Shown in pieces: positions 1-10,174 of a stretch of DNA of 64,000 nt; position 1 is the first letter of the stretch; every line of letters begins with the position of its first letter. Below the pieces are notes generated by a model that saw nothing but the letters and a program-made list of their open reading frames with translations, searched no databases and was not told the DNA's origin. The stretch spans positions 133,942,385 through 134,006,384 of the forward strand of contig NC_079487.1 of NCBI RefSeq assembly GCF_020520425.1. Direction: 5' to 3'. This DNA is from Spinacia oleracea (lineage: Eukaryota > Streptophyta > Magnoliopsida > Caryophyllales > Amaranthaceae). The translations under genes and the position numbers were made by a program.

Positions 1-732
1 TAAATAGGATTAGCCTTTCTTCATTTCAAAATCAAAGTAAGATGCCTTGTATTGACATTACAGTATCATCCTTTTCTTCATTTGCTTCAAGTCATATTGC
101 ATCTTACCATTTCCCCTATTTTCAGTACTTTCTCCTTCGTCTAAGCTTCCCCTGTATTGTCCTTCATGCTACTGCCCCCTATTTTCTTGCTCAACTACTC
201 CCTTGCACCATCTCAGATTGTTGCAAGGATCACACTTGTAGTACAACCTTTGTGGATTGAGTGTTGTATCGGAGCTTCAGATGACAAATTTCCTATCACA
301 ATAGCAAAATTGGTTAGGTACTCTAATATATGTGGACTCATTGTGTGTGGATGATGATTTGGAAACAAAACTCATGACACAAATCTAATGCAATTAGCAA
401 AGCAAAGAAAAACAATATTTAAATTACAAGAAACATTCAGAAAGTGGGTTTTTATAGCCAAGCAAGATCAACAACTACTTTTCAAACGAAAAGACTAGTC
501 GTTGGAACATCAGAATAACTATTTTTAAGTTTGGGGTATTTGGTGAAATAAGTTTAATAATAGGGGTATTTGGTGAATTATGAAACTAGGCTAACGGCGG
601 ACTAACGGACCGTTAAAAGTAAGGGTATTTGGGACATTAAGTCAATTGTCAGGGGTATTTGGTGAATTATTGGAACTTGATGGGCATTTGGTGAATTACT
701 TCAAAACTCGGGGGTATTTCATGAAATACCCG
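1..732. mobile_element. Right end of a MULE (left part outside the window)
   Basis: The stretch resembles the right part of the complete MULE at 1433-6067: a minus-strand GRF zinc-finger relic, then an AT-rich leader, then a terminal zone built of repeated GGGGTATTTGGTGAA-like words (about 535-725). It ends in a perfect 20-bp palindrome, GGGTATTTCATGAAATACCC (712-731), with a terminal CG, matching the CGG...TTTCATGAAAT end of the complete element. The other end and the target duplication lie outside the window or cannot be paired. It is a different, older element, since the two ends are clearly diverged. Confidence 0.7.
60..345 (-). pseudogene. Decayed GRF zinc-finger gene of the upstream MULE
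   Basis: Reading the minus strand from about 345, a frame gives YIRVPNQFCYC, then an in-frame TGA, then SSDTTLNPQRLYYKCDPC and LRWCKG. This aligns residue for residue with the intact GRF protein at 5306-5710 (SYLRVPNKNCNCGRRF, NPQKLYYKCDPC, FKWCKG). The zinc ligands survive. The TGA stands where the intact copy has an Arg codon, as a CGA-to-TGA change would produce. A further stop follows the GRF domain, and a weak remnant of the ENRG...LKQMKK coiled-coil part can be read nearer position 60. Not functional as read. Confidence 0.7.
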
Positions 733-1423
733 TAATAATTACCATTAATTCTCCAAATATCATAATAATCCTTTTTAATTCCTTAAGAAAAGTACGTAAC
801 TTAATCCAGAATCTTTACTTAAACTTGTTACAACTTAACAATGACTTAGATGAACACATCTATAGTGAAATCCTCGCCACTACTCGTTTCCGTGGTCCCC
901 AGCAGTACCTAAAACAGAAAACAAAACGGTGTGCCGAAGACTCAGTAACGAGTTACCCTAGCATCGTAACATCATTTCAATTCATTTTATTTAATAAACA
1001 TGGAGAATAAAATATAGTAAAACATTTAATAAATCATCATTTCAGAAGCATCATTTCGAAAACATCATTTCAGAAATATCATTCCAGGAACATTATTTCA
1101 GGAACATCATTTCATTAACCTTTTTCCTTTTAACAGTTTTATTCTGGTCGTCAGAACTTTACAGGAAAACATGGTAGGACGTCTCCTACGAACAGGGGAA
1201 GCCAGTGCTTCATAACAGGGGGAGTCAGTGCTCCATAACAGGGGAAGCCAGTGCTTCTTATCAGGGAGAATCTTGATTCCATATCAGGGGAAGCTAGTGC
1301 TTCTTATCAGGGGGAACCTTGGTTCCATATCAGGGGAAGCCAGTGCTTCTTATCAGGGAGAGTCTGGGCTCCATATCAGGGGAACTTGACCAGTTCTTAC
1401 ACTTTCATTTATCATGTGTTACA
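733..1423. other. LTR-retrotransposon-like DNA left of the MULE
   Basis: No gene. Contains a run of degenerate ATCATTTCAGGAAC-type repeats (about 1030-1120) and the 23-bp array at 1191-1389. It continues on the other side of the MULE at 6077, where the same ATCATTTCA-rich style resumes, so the MULE appears to have landed in it. Probably part of a long LTR whose right end is near 7850; the left end was not found. Confidence 0.3.
1191..1389. repeat. 23-bp tandem array, about 8.5 units
   Basis: Units of the form AACAGGGGAAGCCAGTGCTT + CAT follow each other without gaps. The first three begin AACAGGGG and the later ones ATCAGGG(G/A). Odd and even units alternate between AGTGCTTC and more variable cores, so a 46-bp higher-order unit is visible. 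Short reading frames through it are by-products of the repeat. Confidence 0.85.
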
Positions 1424-1432
1424 TTTATTTTA
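1424..1432. repeat. Left 9-bp target site duplication of the MULE
   Basis: TTTATTTTA, identical to 6068-6076, abutting the terminal CGG of the element. Confidence 0.92.
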
Positions 1433-1515
1433 CGGTTTTTTCATGAAATGCCCCTGAGGTTTGCAATAATGCACCAAATACACCTGCGCGTTTCAAAATT
1501 CATAAAATACCCCTA
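1433..1515 (+). repeat. Left terminal inverted repeat of the MULE
   Basis: 83 bp, 82 matching the reverse complement of 5985-6067; the one difference is CACCTGCGCG against CACCCGCGCG. Weaker similarity goes on inward through further (C)ACCAAATACCCC-like words. Confidence 0.93.
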
Positions 1516-1905
1516 AAGTTCCGTACTGTTCATTAAATGCTCCTGGATTTAACGGACGTTAGCTTGCCGTTAGTGACGTTTTACCAATTTGCCCTTAATT
1601 GTTGTTTGGCGCGATTTAGGTAACAATTGTGACTGAAATTCCAAAAAAAAAAAAAACTTCTCAACTTCTCTTCTTTCTCTCTCCTTTCCCCTGTTCTTCA
1701 ACCCTCATCAATTCTACTGTAACTGACAAAATTCTGGGTAGATCTTCAAGAATTTAGTGAAATTTGTTGCGTTCTCTTTTGGCGAGTTCGTGGGTGTTCG
1801 TTTGGTGAATTCGCGACAAAAAGGGGGCAACTTGGAGGCGATTTAGAGCTTCGGGTGCAGTGGACGAACAAGGGCCCTTTTCCTAGTTGGATTATCTACT
1901 TCAAG

Positions 1906-2204
1906 GTAATAATCCCTTCTTCGCTGATTTATTTTGCTTGTAAAGTACAATTTTTTTCGCGAAATTGATTAGGGTTAGGGTTTTGCGAAATTGTCAGTGA
2001 TTTTTTGAAATTGTCAGTTGAGATTAATTGATTGGTTAGAAGTTAGTTATTCCTTGGATTTCTTGTAAATAATTGTTTGGTTAGTTGTAAGTTGTGATTG
2101 TGACCTGTTGAATTTCATTGTGATCATGATTGTGGTTGTTTATTGATGAATTGTTGTTGGTTGAATCGAAATTCATGTTTTTTTTCCTTAAATTTTCCCT
2201 TTAG
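1906..2204 (+). other. Probable 5'UTR intron of the MULE transposase gene
   Basis: The donor CAAG|GTAATAAT at 1906 and acceptor CCCTTTAG at 2204 flank a T-rich stretch. The acceptor lies one base before the ATG at 2206. This makes the in-frame ATG at 2143, inside the intron, an unlikely start. Confidence 0.55.
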
Positions 2205-2205
2205 G

Positions 2206-5081
2206 ATGACTGCAATGTGGTTGTTATTGCATCATGGATCACATAGCTTTGATGTGAGAGTTACAGACATGGAAAAGTATCGTCTTTTGAGGTTGTTTTT
2301 GGATATTTTTGAGGAATCTGTTAGGCAGGATGTGTTTTTACCTAGTACATTTGCCCTGTTTATTGAGTCTCCCTGTGGTAGAGTTGAGTTGGTAGATGAT
2401 AAGACAATGAAGCTAATGTGGGGATGGAATTGGGGTAAGGACACTGCTGAAATATGGGTTGAGGGTACAGACAAACCAGGAGTGGTGTTTAGAAATGCTG
2501 TTGCCACAATTGAGCATCATAGGAAGGAGAGTGAGAGAAAGCTCAAAGAGAGACAAGATGAACTTCTTAGGGCTCAAAGAAAGGAGGAAGAGGAAATGAG
2601 GAAAAAACAGGAGAGAGAGGACATTTTAAGGGAACTTCAAGAACAAATGGAGTACACAATAGCTGTGGAGGTGCCTGTGGTTGATTGTGAGGACTTAAGC
2701 ACTGAGTATGTGAGGATTATAAGCAAGGATGGTGCTGATGAGGTGTTTCCAGGAGCCTCTCAACCACAACCCACACAAGAATCTTCACCCTCCAAAAAAC
2801 CTACTTCTCCTAAACCAAAACAAAAGGCCAAAGTCAAGCCAACTACTGATATTGAGGATATAGGTTCAGAAGAGGAGAGTGAGGATTCAGATTGGGAGGA
2901 ATCTGAACCAGACTCTGAACTAGAGGAGGATAAACTTGATGATTGGGTTGACTCTGATGTGGAGGCTGAGGTGATAACAGATGATGTGCCTGACTTATTG
3001 TTTGAGGAATGTTTGGATGGTTCTAGTAAGAGGGATAAGGCCTACAAGAATGGAAAGATATGGACTCATCAACCATATGGGTCCATCAAATTAGAACCTT
3101 GGTTGATCTTTCCAGACAAGTCCACTTTCCTAGATGTTTTGAGGAGTTTTTGCATACAAGAGGGGTTTGGACTAAGTGTTGAGAGGGCTGACAGTAAGAG
3201 GTACACTGCAGTGTGTGCAATAGAAACTTGTGACTGGAGGATACATGCAAGTAAGATGTTTGACAGTGTCAGTTGGGCTATTAAGGGGATCAGTGGGTGC
3301 CACAAAACTTGTGGGAGATTGGAGGAGAACCCTGTGGTGACCTCTGAGTGGCTATGTAAGAACATGATGAGTCTAATTGAGGCCAACACTGAAATTCCTG
3401 TTGAGACAATGAGAAGGTATGCACAGGAGACATTTCAATTGAGGGTTAAAAAGAGATTGTTGTACAAAGTAAGGAGTATGGCAGTAGAGAAGATACATGG
3501 TGGTTGGGCTGAGGCTTATGAGTTGCTTCCTAGGTATGCTGAGATGATTAAACAGACAAACCCAGGAAGTTATGCACTGATTTCATGGGGTGCTACAAGT
3601 GGGGATGTGAACCCCAAGTTCAGAGCTTGTTTCTTCTCCTTTGCTGCTCAAGTCAAGGGGTTTTTGAGGGGGTGCAGGCCTATAATTGGAATAGATGGGG
3701 CTCATCTAAGTGGGTTTTACAAGGGAATCCTACTCACAGCTGTTGGCATTGATGGGAACAATGAAATATTTGTTCTGGCTTATGGGATAGTGGACACTGA
3801 GAGCTGTGATAGTTGGACACATTTCATGAGATGCTTGAGGCAGATGTTTGAGCAAGAGGGTTGCAACAAAGATGATTGGACCTTCATCAGTGACAGGATG
3901 AAGGTATATGTTTATTTTGCTCCTTTTTTGTTTCAATTTTATAATATTGCAACAGATATGATTGGCCTAAAATGAACATATCCTGTGTAGGGAGTTGACT
4001 TGGCAGTGAGAGATACTTTTCCTAGAACTACTAGGAGAGTTTGCTGCCAACACTTGTACATGAATTGCAAAAACAATGGATTTAGTGGATCTGCTTTCTT
4101 CAAACTGTTTTGGATAGCTGCAAATGCACACAATGAGTATGTGTATGGTAAAGCATTAGAGAAGATCACTGCTCATGATCCAAATGCTGCTGCATACTTG
4201 GACACATGCCAGGAGCAGTGGTCCAGGCATATGTTTGACCCTTCTGTTTGTTGTGATCACAACACAACAAACTTTGTGGAGTCATTCAATGCATGCACAA
4301 AACCATACAGAGACATGCCTGTATTCTCATTGTTGGAAGGTATAGCTCACCACTTCATGTTCTGTTCCTTTATTTTGTGATGTTTGTGATGTTCTGTGTA
4401 TAATGTTGTATGTTGTTGTGTTGTTGTACAGCAATCAGAAAGTGGTGTATGGAGAGGGTTGGGGCAAGATTTGACATGGCAATTGATATGGAGGATGGTC
4501 AGTTGACTGAGTATGCCAAGAAAGAGGTGGATGAAAGAACAGGAGAGTCTAGGTTCTGCTATGCTACAGCCTGTGGTGGGGGGGAATTTGAGGCCAGAGA
4601 TGCACATGTGAACTTCCCCATCAGGTTATCAACTAGAAGCTGTGGGTGTGGGAAGTGGCAAATTTCTGGAATCCCCTGCAAGCATGCACTCAGGGTGATT
4701 TATGACCAAAGGCTGAACCCCATTGATTTTGTCTCCCCATTCTTCAAGTCTGCTGCATACAAGCTTACATATGCAGACCACATTCACCCCATGTCAGACC
4801 CAACACAGTGGCCTAACTTTTCTCTCCCTACCATTCAGCCTCCAGTCATCAAAAGACAAGCTGGCAGACCTGCTAAGAAGAGAAAGAGAGGACCAAATGA
4901 ACCCAGGAAGGGGAAGAGAAACAACAATGTGAAATGTGGAAAGTGCAGGGAGTTTGGTCATAACTCAAGGACATGTAAGAATGGAGGACCAAGCACTGGA
5001 CCAAGCACTTCAGCAGCAGCAGGAGCAAGTACATCACAAGGGGGTTCAAGGGGGAGGAAAAGAGCAAACACAGCAACTTAA
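2206..5081 (+). CDS. MULE transposase (MuDR family)
   Basis: Coding exons are 2206-3903, 3991-4339 and 4432-5081, giving about 898 residues; both introns are GT-AG and the joins restore one frame (MK|GVDLAV, LE|AIRKW). The protein has an N-terminal PB1-like region (about 1-95), a charged helical stretch rich in KERQDELLRAQ, an acidic linker, and a MuDR-type Cys/His region with CAIETCDW and GCHKTCG. The MULE catalytic domain follows with candidate D497 (IGIDGAHL), D563 (ISDRMK) and E663 (NFVESF). A SWIM finger has C753, C755, C765 and H767, and a CCHC zinc knuckle C851, C854, H859, C864 lies near the C-terminus. It would bind the terminal repeats and catalyse excision and insertion in the nucleus. 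No stop or frameshift is seen. The start at 2206 follows the 5'UTR acceptor. The gene is convergent with the GRF gene. Confidence 0.93.
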
Positions 5082-5305
5082 CCATGCACAAAGTTAAAAG
5101 TTAGTCAGTTTTTGGTGAATTGTAGGTGCACAAAGTTAAAATAGCTTAGGCAATTTACAATTAGTATCACTTTTTGGAAAGAACACAATTGCTTAGACAA
5201 GATGTTTTTGTGCAGTTTCAGTGGCATTTGTCCACTTAGAAATCAGTTTTTGTAAAGCTCATATGCTTAAACAAGTGATGTTATTGCTTGAAATTTGTTA
5301 CAACT

Positions 5306-5710
5306 CTACTTCATTGCTATCCAAATTAGAAATGCAAACATTATTACACCAATTTTTATTGCAAACTTGAATTGTTGTTTCTGTTGTTTCAGTTTCTTCT
5401 TCAATAGCTTCAACTCTTCATGCATTCCCCTGCTTCCTTCTTGCATTCCCCTGTTTTCTTCTTGCATTCCCCTGTTTTCATCAGCTCTGTTTCCCTTGCT
5501 TTGAGCTTCATCAAATGTCTGCTCAACAAAACCTTTGCACCACTTGAAATTATCACAAGGATCACACTTGTAGTAAAGCTTTTGCGGATTTTTAGCCGTT
5601 TCCGAGCTCCTAATTGCAAATCTTCTCCCACAATTGCAGTTTTTATTTGGAACTCTTAGGTATGACAAACTTGGGATGGAAGAGGATCCGGTTTTTGAAT
5701 TAGAACTCAT
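5306..5710 (-). CDS. GRF zinc-finger protein with coiled coil and C-terminal membrane segment, second gene of the MULE
   Basis: Intact 134-residue frame. Cysteines at 25, 27, 49, 52 and 58 with the pattern CNCG...NPQKLYYKC...WCKG match the GRF-type zinc finger, a small nucleic-acid-binding fold. Residues 79-99 are three heptads (ENRGMQE twice, then GSRGMHE) encoded by 21-bp repeats. Residues 100-114 are a Lys/Gln-rich amphipathic helix, and 116-133 are a hydrophobic segment (IKIGVIMFAFLIWIAM) that would make a tail anchor. The gene starts about 275 bp inside the right terminal repeat and runs toward the transposase gene, leaving 224 bp between the stops. A relic of the same gene lies at 60-345. 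Role unknown: an accessory factor for transposition is an inference from position. Chance captured host gene is the alternative. Confidence 0.75.
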   Translation of the reverse strand: MSSNSKTGSSSIPSLSYLRVPNKNCNCGRRFAIRSSETAKNPQKLYYKCDPCDNFKWCKGFVEQTFDEAQSKGNRADENRGMQEENRGMQEGSRGMHEELKLLKKKLKQQKQQFKFAIKIGVIMFAFLIWIAMK

Positions 5711-5984
5711 GGCTATTTAGGAAATAGAGGGCTAAACATGGAGCAAGTCAAGTGAACAACAGCCTTACTTATAGGCAGCATGAACATAACGGCTATATTG
5801 AATTAAAACTAGCCGTTGGATTCAAATTATGAAGTTTGGGTATTTGGTGCAAAGAACTTTACAAATAGGTGTATACTATGCAAAACCTTTATATTTAGGT
5901 GCATTTTATGAATTTTAAACATGACTTAACGGAGGACTAACGGAAAGTCATAATAGGGGTATTTGGTGAACAGTTTTGAGTAAA

Positions 5985-6067
5985 TAGGGGTATTTTATGA
6001 ATTTTGAAACGCGCGGGTGTATTTGGTGCATTATTGCAAACCTCAGGGGCATTTCATGAAAAAACCG
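5985..6067 (-). repeat. Right terminal inverted repeat of the MULE
   Basis: Inverted partner of 1433-1515. Inward of it (5830-5985) the DNA continues as spaced GGGTATTTGGTG-like words, probably the promoter zone of the GRF gene. Confidence 0.93.
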
Positions 6068-6076
6068 TTTATTTTA
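6068..6076. repeat. Right 9-bp target site duplication of the MULE
   Basis: TTTATTTTA, identical to 1424-1432. Confidence 0.92.
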
Positions 6077-7850
6077 ATAAAACATTAATTAGGAAAATCT
6101 CATTCACTTAGGATATTTCAGTAAAACCATTAAATCTCGTTATTTCATAAAATCATTTCTTTCAGGAATAATAATTCATTAAATCAATACTTTGCATAAA
6201 GCTGCATTATCATAAAACAATTCAATCAAATCATACTTGTAATCCCGCAAATCATAAAACATCATTATAAAACATCAATCATTCATAACATCATTCGTAC
6301 ATAAATACATTTTGAAGGGATTGCGGGTACTAGCAATAACCGTTACCTCAATTCCGCGATTTGCTAAGCATTTTCCTTGGTGCGTTCCTTCTAAGCTCCG
6401 AGTTCAAATTCTTTTAAAACATTAAATTATTGAATTAATATTAAAACGATAAATACTTTTAAAATTACTATTTATAAATCAAGACAATAACTTATTTCAG
6501 GAAAAAAAAACAATAATAATAATAATAATAATACATTTTCTTTCTAACCAAATGTTAAATTATATATCAAAATTTATTTATTACAAACATGAATACAGAG
6601 TAATGAGTTAGAAAATCTGAAAATAGAGAATATCATTGACTCACAAAAAAACCCAACTATTTTAGAATTGGCCAGCCTTTTTGTTGTGGGTTTACTGGAA
6701 AAAAAAGATGCAATTTATTTCCTGGGTTCCTGGAAGTCGAACGAAGAAGAGGGAAAGCAAGAAGCACGCACGGCAGTGGAAGGAGGAAATGGAAGAAGCT
6801 GGGTGGTGGTCAGCGGCCTGCCGCCGGCGGCAAGGAAGGGCGACGTGTTTGGGTGTTGCGGCGGCAGGAAGAAGAAAAGGGGATGGAGCGTTGCCAACGC
6901 AGCAGCACGATGGTGCCGGCTGGGCGTGAAGGCTGGGGGGGTCGAGTGAGGAGGAGAGAGAGAGGGCGGCAGAGGGATTCGTGGTGGTGGGTTGTCGTGG
7001 TGGTGGCAACGGTCAATGGTGGTGGTGGCGGCAGTCACGGTGGTGGTTGTGGTGGTTTTTAGTTTAAATTCAATTTAAGAGGTAATTTAGAAATTAAAAT
7101 CAAAATCGAATTTGAAACTGAAATTGAAATGGTTATTGTTTGTTGATGGTTGTTTTTGCTTGAAATTTCAGTCTAATTGAACAGCTATTTATAGCAATGG
7201 TGGATTTTCCACTAATGTATGTAGTGAGCTTATTTGCAAGGTTTTGATGACAAATGTCAAAGGAATATCAAGAACATGGTGACTAAGGCTTTGTATTTTC
7301 AGATTAGTGTCAATGAATTGCTGAATCACTTGGAGAATGAAAATGGAGATGACAAATGGAAAGTTGAGGTTTTGACTTTCATGGCAAAGAGTTACGTGAA
7401 GGAAAAGAAGAAAATGAAGAAACTAATTTTTGGTTCCTTGGATGAATGAGGGTATTTTAGGAGTTTAATAAATTTTCAGAATTTAATTACTTATTTTGGG
7501 CATTAATCTGAAGATCAAATAAATTTCCTTGAGTAAAAATAATTTTCTAAATAATTCTTTTAAGTGCTAATAAAAATAAATTTAGCTTTCGAATAGAATT
7601 TGTCGTTAATAAAAAACGTTAAATTAATTTATAAATGACGAAATAAGATATAAAATATAGTTAAGCTCGCAAATATGAAATTAAATTATAAAACCTGAAA
7701 AATGATAAATCGTGTAACAATATTAAAATTCAAGTAAAATAAAACTTCGTTAATCAAAATAAAGTTCGAAATTAGGATTTAAAACGATTTTAAGCTAAAA
7801 AAAATAATTTAAGCATAATTAATCGAGTTTTTAAAATTCGGGGTATTACA
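6077..7850. other. LTR-like DNA right of the MULE
   Basis: No convincing gene. Holds a (TAA)n run near 6510-6530, a GC-rich Gly/Val-coding-biased block (6750-7060, GGTGGTGG-rich) and an AU-rich tail that ends TTTTAAAATTCGGGGTATTACA at 7829-7850. That ending resembles the TGTAATACCCC...GGGGTATTACA termini of some plant Gypsy LTRs (established pattern). The frame at 7234-7449 (71 codons, lysine-rich) has no recognisable domain. Called LTR-like only. Confidence 0.35.
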
Positions 7851-8405
7851 GAAGGCCTTAAGGGGAAATGCTTGACACGGTTGTATAATCATTATAGAGT
7901 AGAGACCTAGGTTATTTGCAATTAGTAAGAAGTTGTCGTAGCTTTGAAGATTAAGCTCTGCATCTCAGTCTTTGTAGTCAATTTTGTTAGGGGTGTAACT
8001 GGAAGGGTATAGGAATAGGAATTCACTCGTTCAGCAATTCTGTAAATGGAAAGAGAATATAAAGGGAATAGGTCATGAGAGTATTATTGTGAAGCTCATT
8101 TCCCTTTGTTTTAGCTTGTAGTTTGGGAGTGTCCAGCAACTCGAAGGCCTGGTATTTATCTCCCTGACATTCTCCTCCGAAATCTCCTTCTCCAAAACAT
8201 TGTTCTCCGAAACCTCCTCCGAAATCTTCTTCTCCGAAATCTCCTTCTCCAAATTCTCCTTCTCCAGCTTCTTCTCCACCGTCAAGTAAAAATATCTCTT
8301 TCTGACATTCAATTATCTGGAATTTTGTTGTAATTGTACTTGTCTTATTATTTAGACATTCTTTATTGGTTAGTCTAACTTTGAAAACTCTTTTTTATTT
8401 GCAAC
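7851..8405. other. Intergenic, with a CTCCGAAATCTCCTTCT repeat
   Basis: No gene recognised. 8165-8285 is a degenerate tandem run of CTCCGAAATCTCCTTCT-like words; the minus-strand frame through it (KEISEEN repeats) is a by-product. The surrounding DNA is reminiscent of a Copia LTR but no ends were found. Confidence 0.4.
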
Positions 8406-9628
8406 TAGTTTAGCACCCGTGCAACGCAAGATTATTACTACTCCGTAAATATTTTATGTAATACTTTTTAATAATTTAATAATTATTTACAGAAACGTTA
8501 ATAAAATAAAATATATTTCGTAAATGAGTTCATCAACACCAATTGATTTAATTTTCCCTAAACAAATAATTTAAAAAATTAAGTTTTTTTCATACATTTT
8601 AACACACAAATAAGTTTTTTTTTTTGAGGTAAACAAATAAGTTTTATTTCAGACAAAATAAGTTTATTTCAGATTAAATAAGTTGAGATAATATAAGTTT
8701 AGACAAAATAAGTCGAATAAAACAGGCCTTAAGTTAACTAAATTTATCTAAACTTATATTTCTTGAAATAAGTGTACTCATATTTACTTTCAATACAAAG
8801 TAACAATTTGATAATATTTGTTTCTTTCAGTTCTTATAAAAAATTTCTCATATTTAATCTTTTCACAACTTTTTTGAAATCAATTGTATTGACAATTATT
8901 ATTTTGTCTGTCTTTGTTTTGAGGGAGTTTTGAGTGTCTTTAAGTATATAGTAATTGATTGATAGTTATATATAGTTATTGATCTTGGTAGTTAAAAATG
9001 TGCCACAAATATTCTCTCGTAAAGAAGGAACACGTAATATTTTTGGTATTATTTTAAAATAAAGTAGTGTAATTATTGATTGATTGTTCAGAAATAAAAT
9101 TGTTAAAAATAATATTGCGTAGTACAAAAGATGTACTACCTCCGTTCATTAATGTTCTTTACACTTACTATTTGCACGGATTCCAATGCAATATTTAACG
9201 ACTTATATATCCAGTTTCGTATGTGAAACAATTATAAAAATTTGATATTTTAAAAATACATAACGAGACGAATCTAACAAAATCTTACATGATAACATTT
9301 TGATGTATATAACAGTGAGAATCCACGGTCAAAGTTTTCATACTTTGGACACATATTCCAAAGCGTAAAGATCATTAAGGAACGGAGGTAGTATGTTGCT
9401 ATATTAGTATATTTTGAAAAAAATATATAATATAAGGATATTTAATAACATACATTACAAATATTAAAATTGATAAAATATATCAATTAATAAGGAATGA
9501 TTTTCTTTTTAAAAAAAAGGAATATATTTTTTTTATGGTGAAATCTTTTCGGCAAAAAGAAAGAAAAATTACTAAGGACTCACCAGGACATGACACGTGT
9601 CATTCCTGGTGTGTCTTTTAGTATATAG
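8405..9628 (-). mobile_element. Probable decayed non-autonomous Helitron
   Basis: On the minus strand the left boundary reads GCGTTGCACGGGTGCTAAACTAG followed by T, the usual Helitron 3' end, though only one arm of the hairpin is left. A worn 5' end, CTATATACTAAAAGACAC, can be read near 9628. A Stowaway MITE at 9136-9391 would be nested in it. The 5' boundary is uncertain. Confidence 0.4.
9136..9391. mobile_element. Stowaway-like MITE
   Basis: Ends CTACCTCCGTTCATTAATG and (inverted) CTACCTCCGTTCCTTAATG with TA on both sides (9134-9135, 9392-9393): Tc1/mariner Stowaway type, 256 bp. A sister copy is at 60351-60621. Confidence 0.85.
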
Positions 9629-9639
9629 TACTCCGTAAT

Positions 9640-10174
9640 AGATTGATGAGGCTTGGCTTGATAATTTCGAATATTTCAAACGTCGATAATAAATTACGCC
9701 TCCGCATTATAAAAAAAAATTGACCTAAAATGTTGAATATCATGATCCATCAAAAGGTATGTTGTTGGCTTGTTACACTCAAGTCCGGCCCAACTTATAT
9801 AGGAGCCCTATGTTATGGTTTAAAAAAAGCCCCCTATACTCTTTACACGTGTATAACGGCAAAAAATTTCTAGATATTTTTTAGTCAATCTTTACCAATT
9901 TTAGAGGCGCTTCTTAAAATAGAGTCTGTTCTATATATCACATTAAACTTGTTAAGTGTCGGGCCTAGATAGTAGTTACATCCTATCCATTTTCCTTATC
10001 AAGCAAATTTGTCAACAACTTTTTTTTTATTATGTACATATTACATTAAACAACATTATATTTAGACATATAACATAAGATAGTTAAACATTCCCATACA
10101 TTTTCACACTATATATTTTCACCTTTACATAGTAAGCAACTTAAGAATAGTACACTTTCAAGTCAAAAGTGCTA
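9640..10174. other. Intergenic, 3' side of the P450 gene
   Basis: AT-rich. I see no gene, only the likely 3'UTR of the P450 gene next to 10174. Confidence 0.6.

Larger units (their letters stand above)
1433..6067 (+). mobile_element. Complete autonomous-type Mutator-like element (MULE)
   Basis: The element is 4635 bp. Its ends are 83-bp inverted repeats (1433-1515 and 5985-6067) that differ at one position, starting CGGTTTTTTCATGAAATGCC. It is flanked on both sides by the same 9-bp word TTTATTTTA (1424-1432, 6068-6076), the target duplication length typical of MULEs. Inside are a spliced transposase gene reading rightward and a convergent GRF zinc-finger gene reading leftward, each starting near one terminal repeat. 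Near-identical ends, a perfect target duplication and open frames point to recent insertion and possible activity (inference). Confidence 0.93.

Noticed and set aside
1191-1389. CRISPR-like array
   Set aside because: Units are contiguous 23-mers without unique spacers, in plant DNA; simply a tandem repeat.
2143-2205. Earlier in-frame ATG for the MULE transposase
   Set aside because: It lies inside the apparent 5'UTR intron, whose acceptor is at 2204. The residues it would add (MMNCCWLNRNSCFF) look like translated intron.
6668-7062. Overlapping frames of 60-107 codons on both strands in a GC-rich block
   Set aside because: All frames are low-complexity (Gly, Pro/Ser or Arg runs) from GGTGGT/GAGGAG composition inside LTR-like DNA; no domain, no splice context.
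8073-8312. Minus-strand KEISEEN-rich 79-codon frame
   Set aside because: It translates a CTCCGAAATCTCCTTCT tandem repeat and shows no other protein feature.
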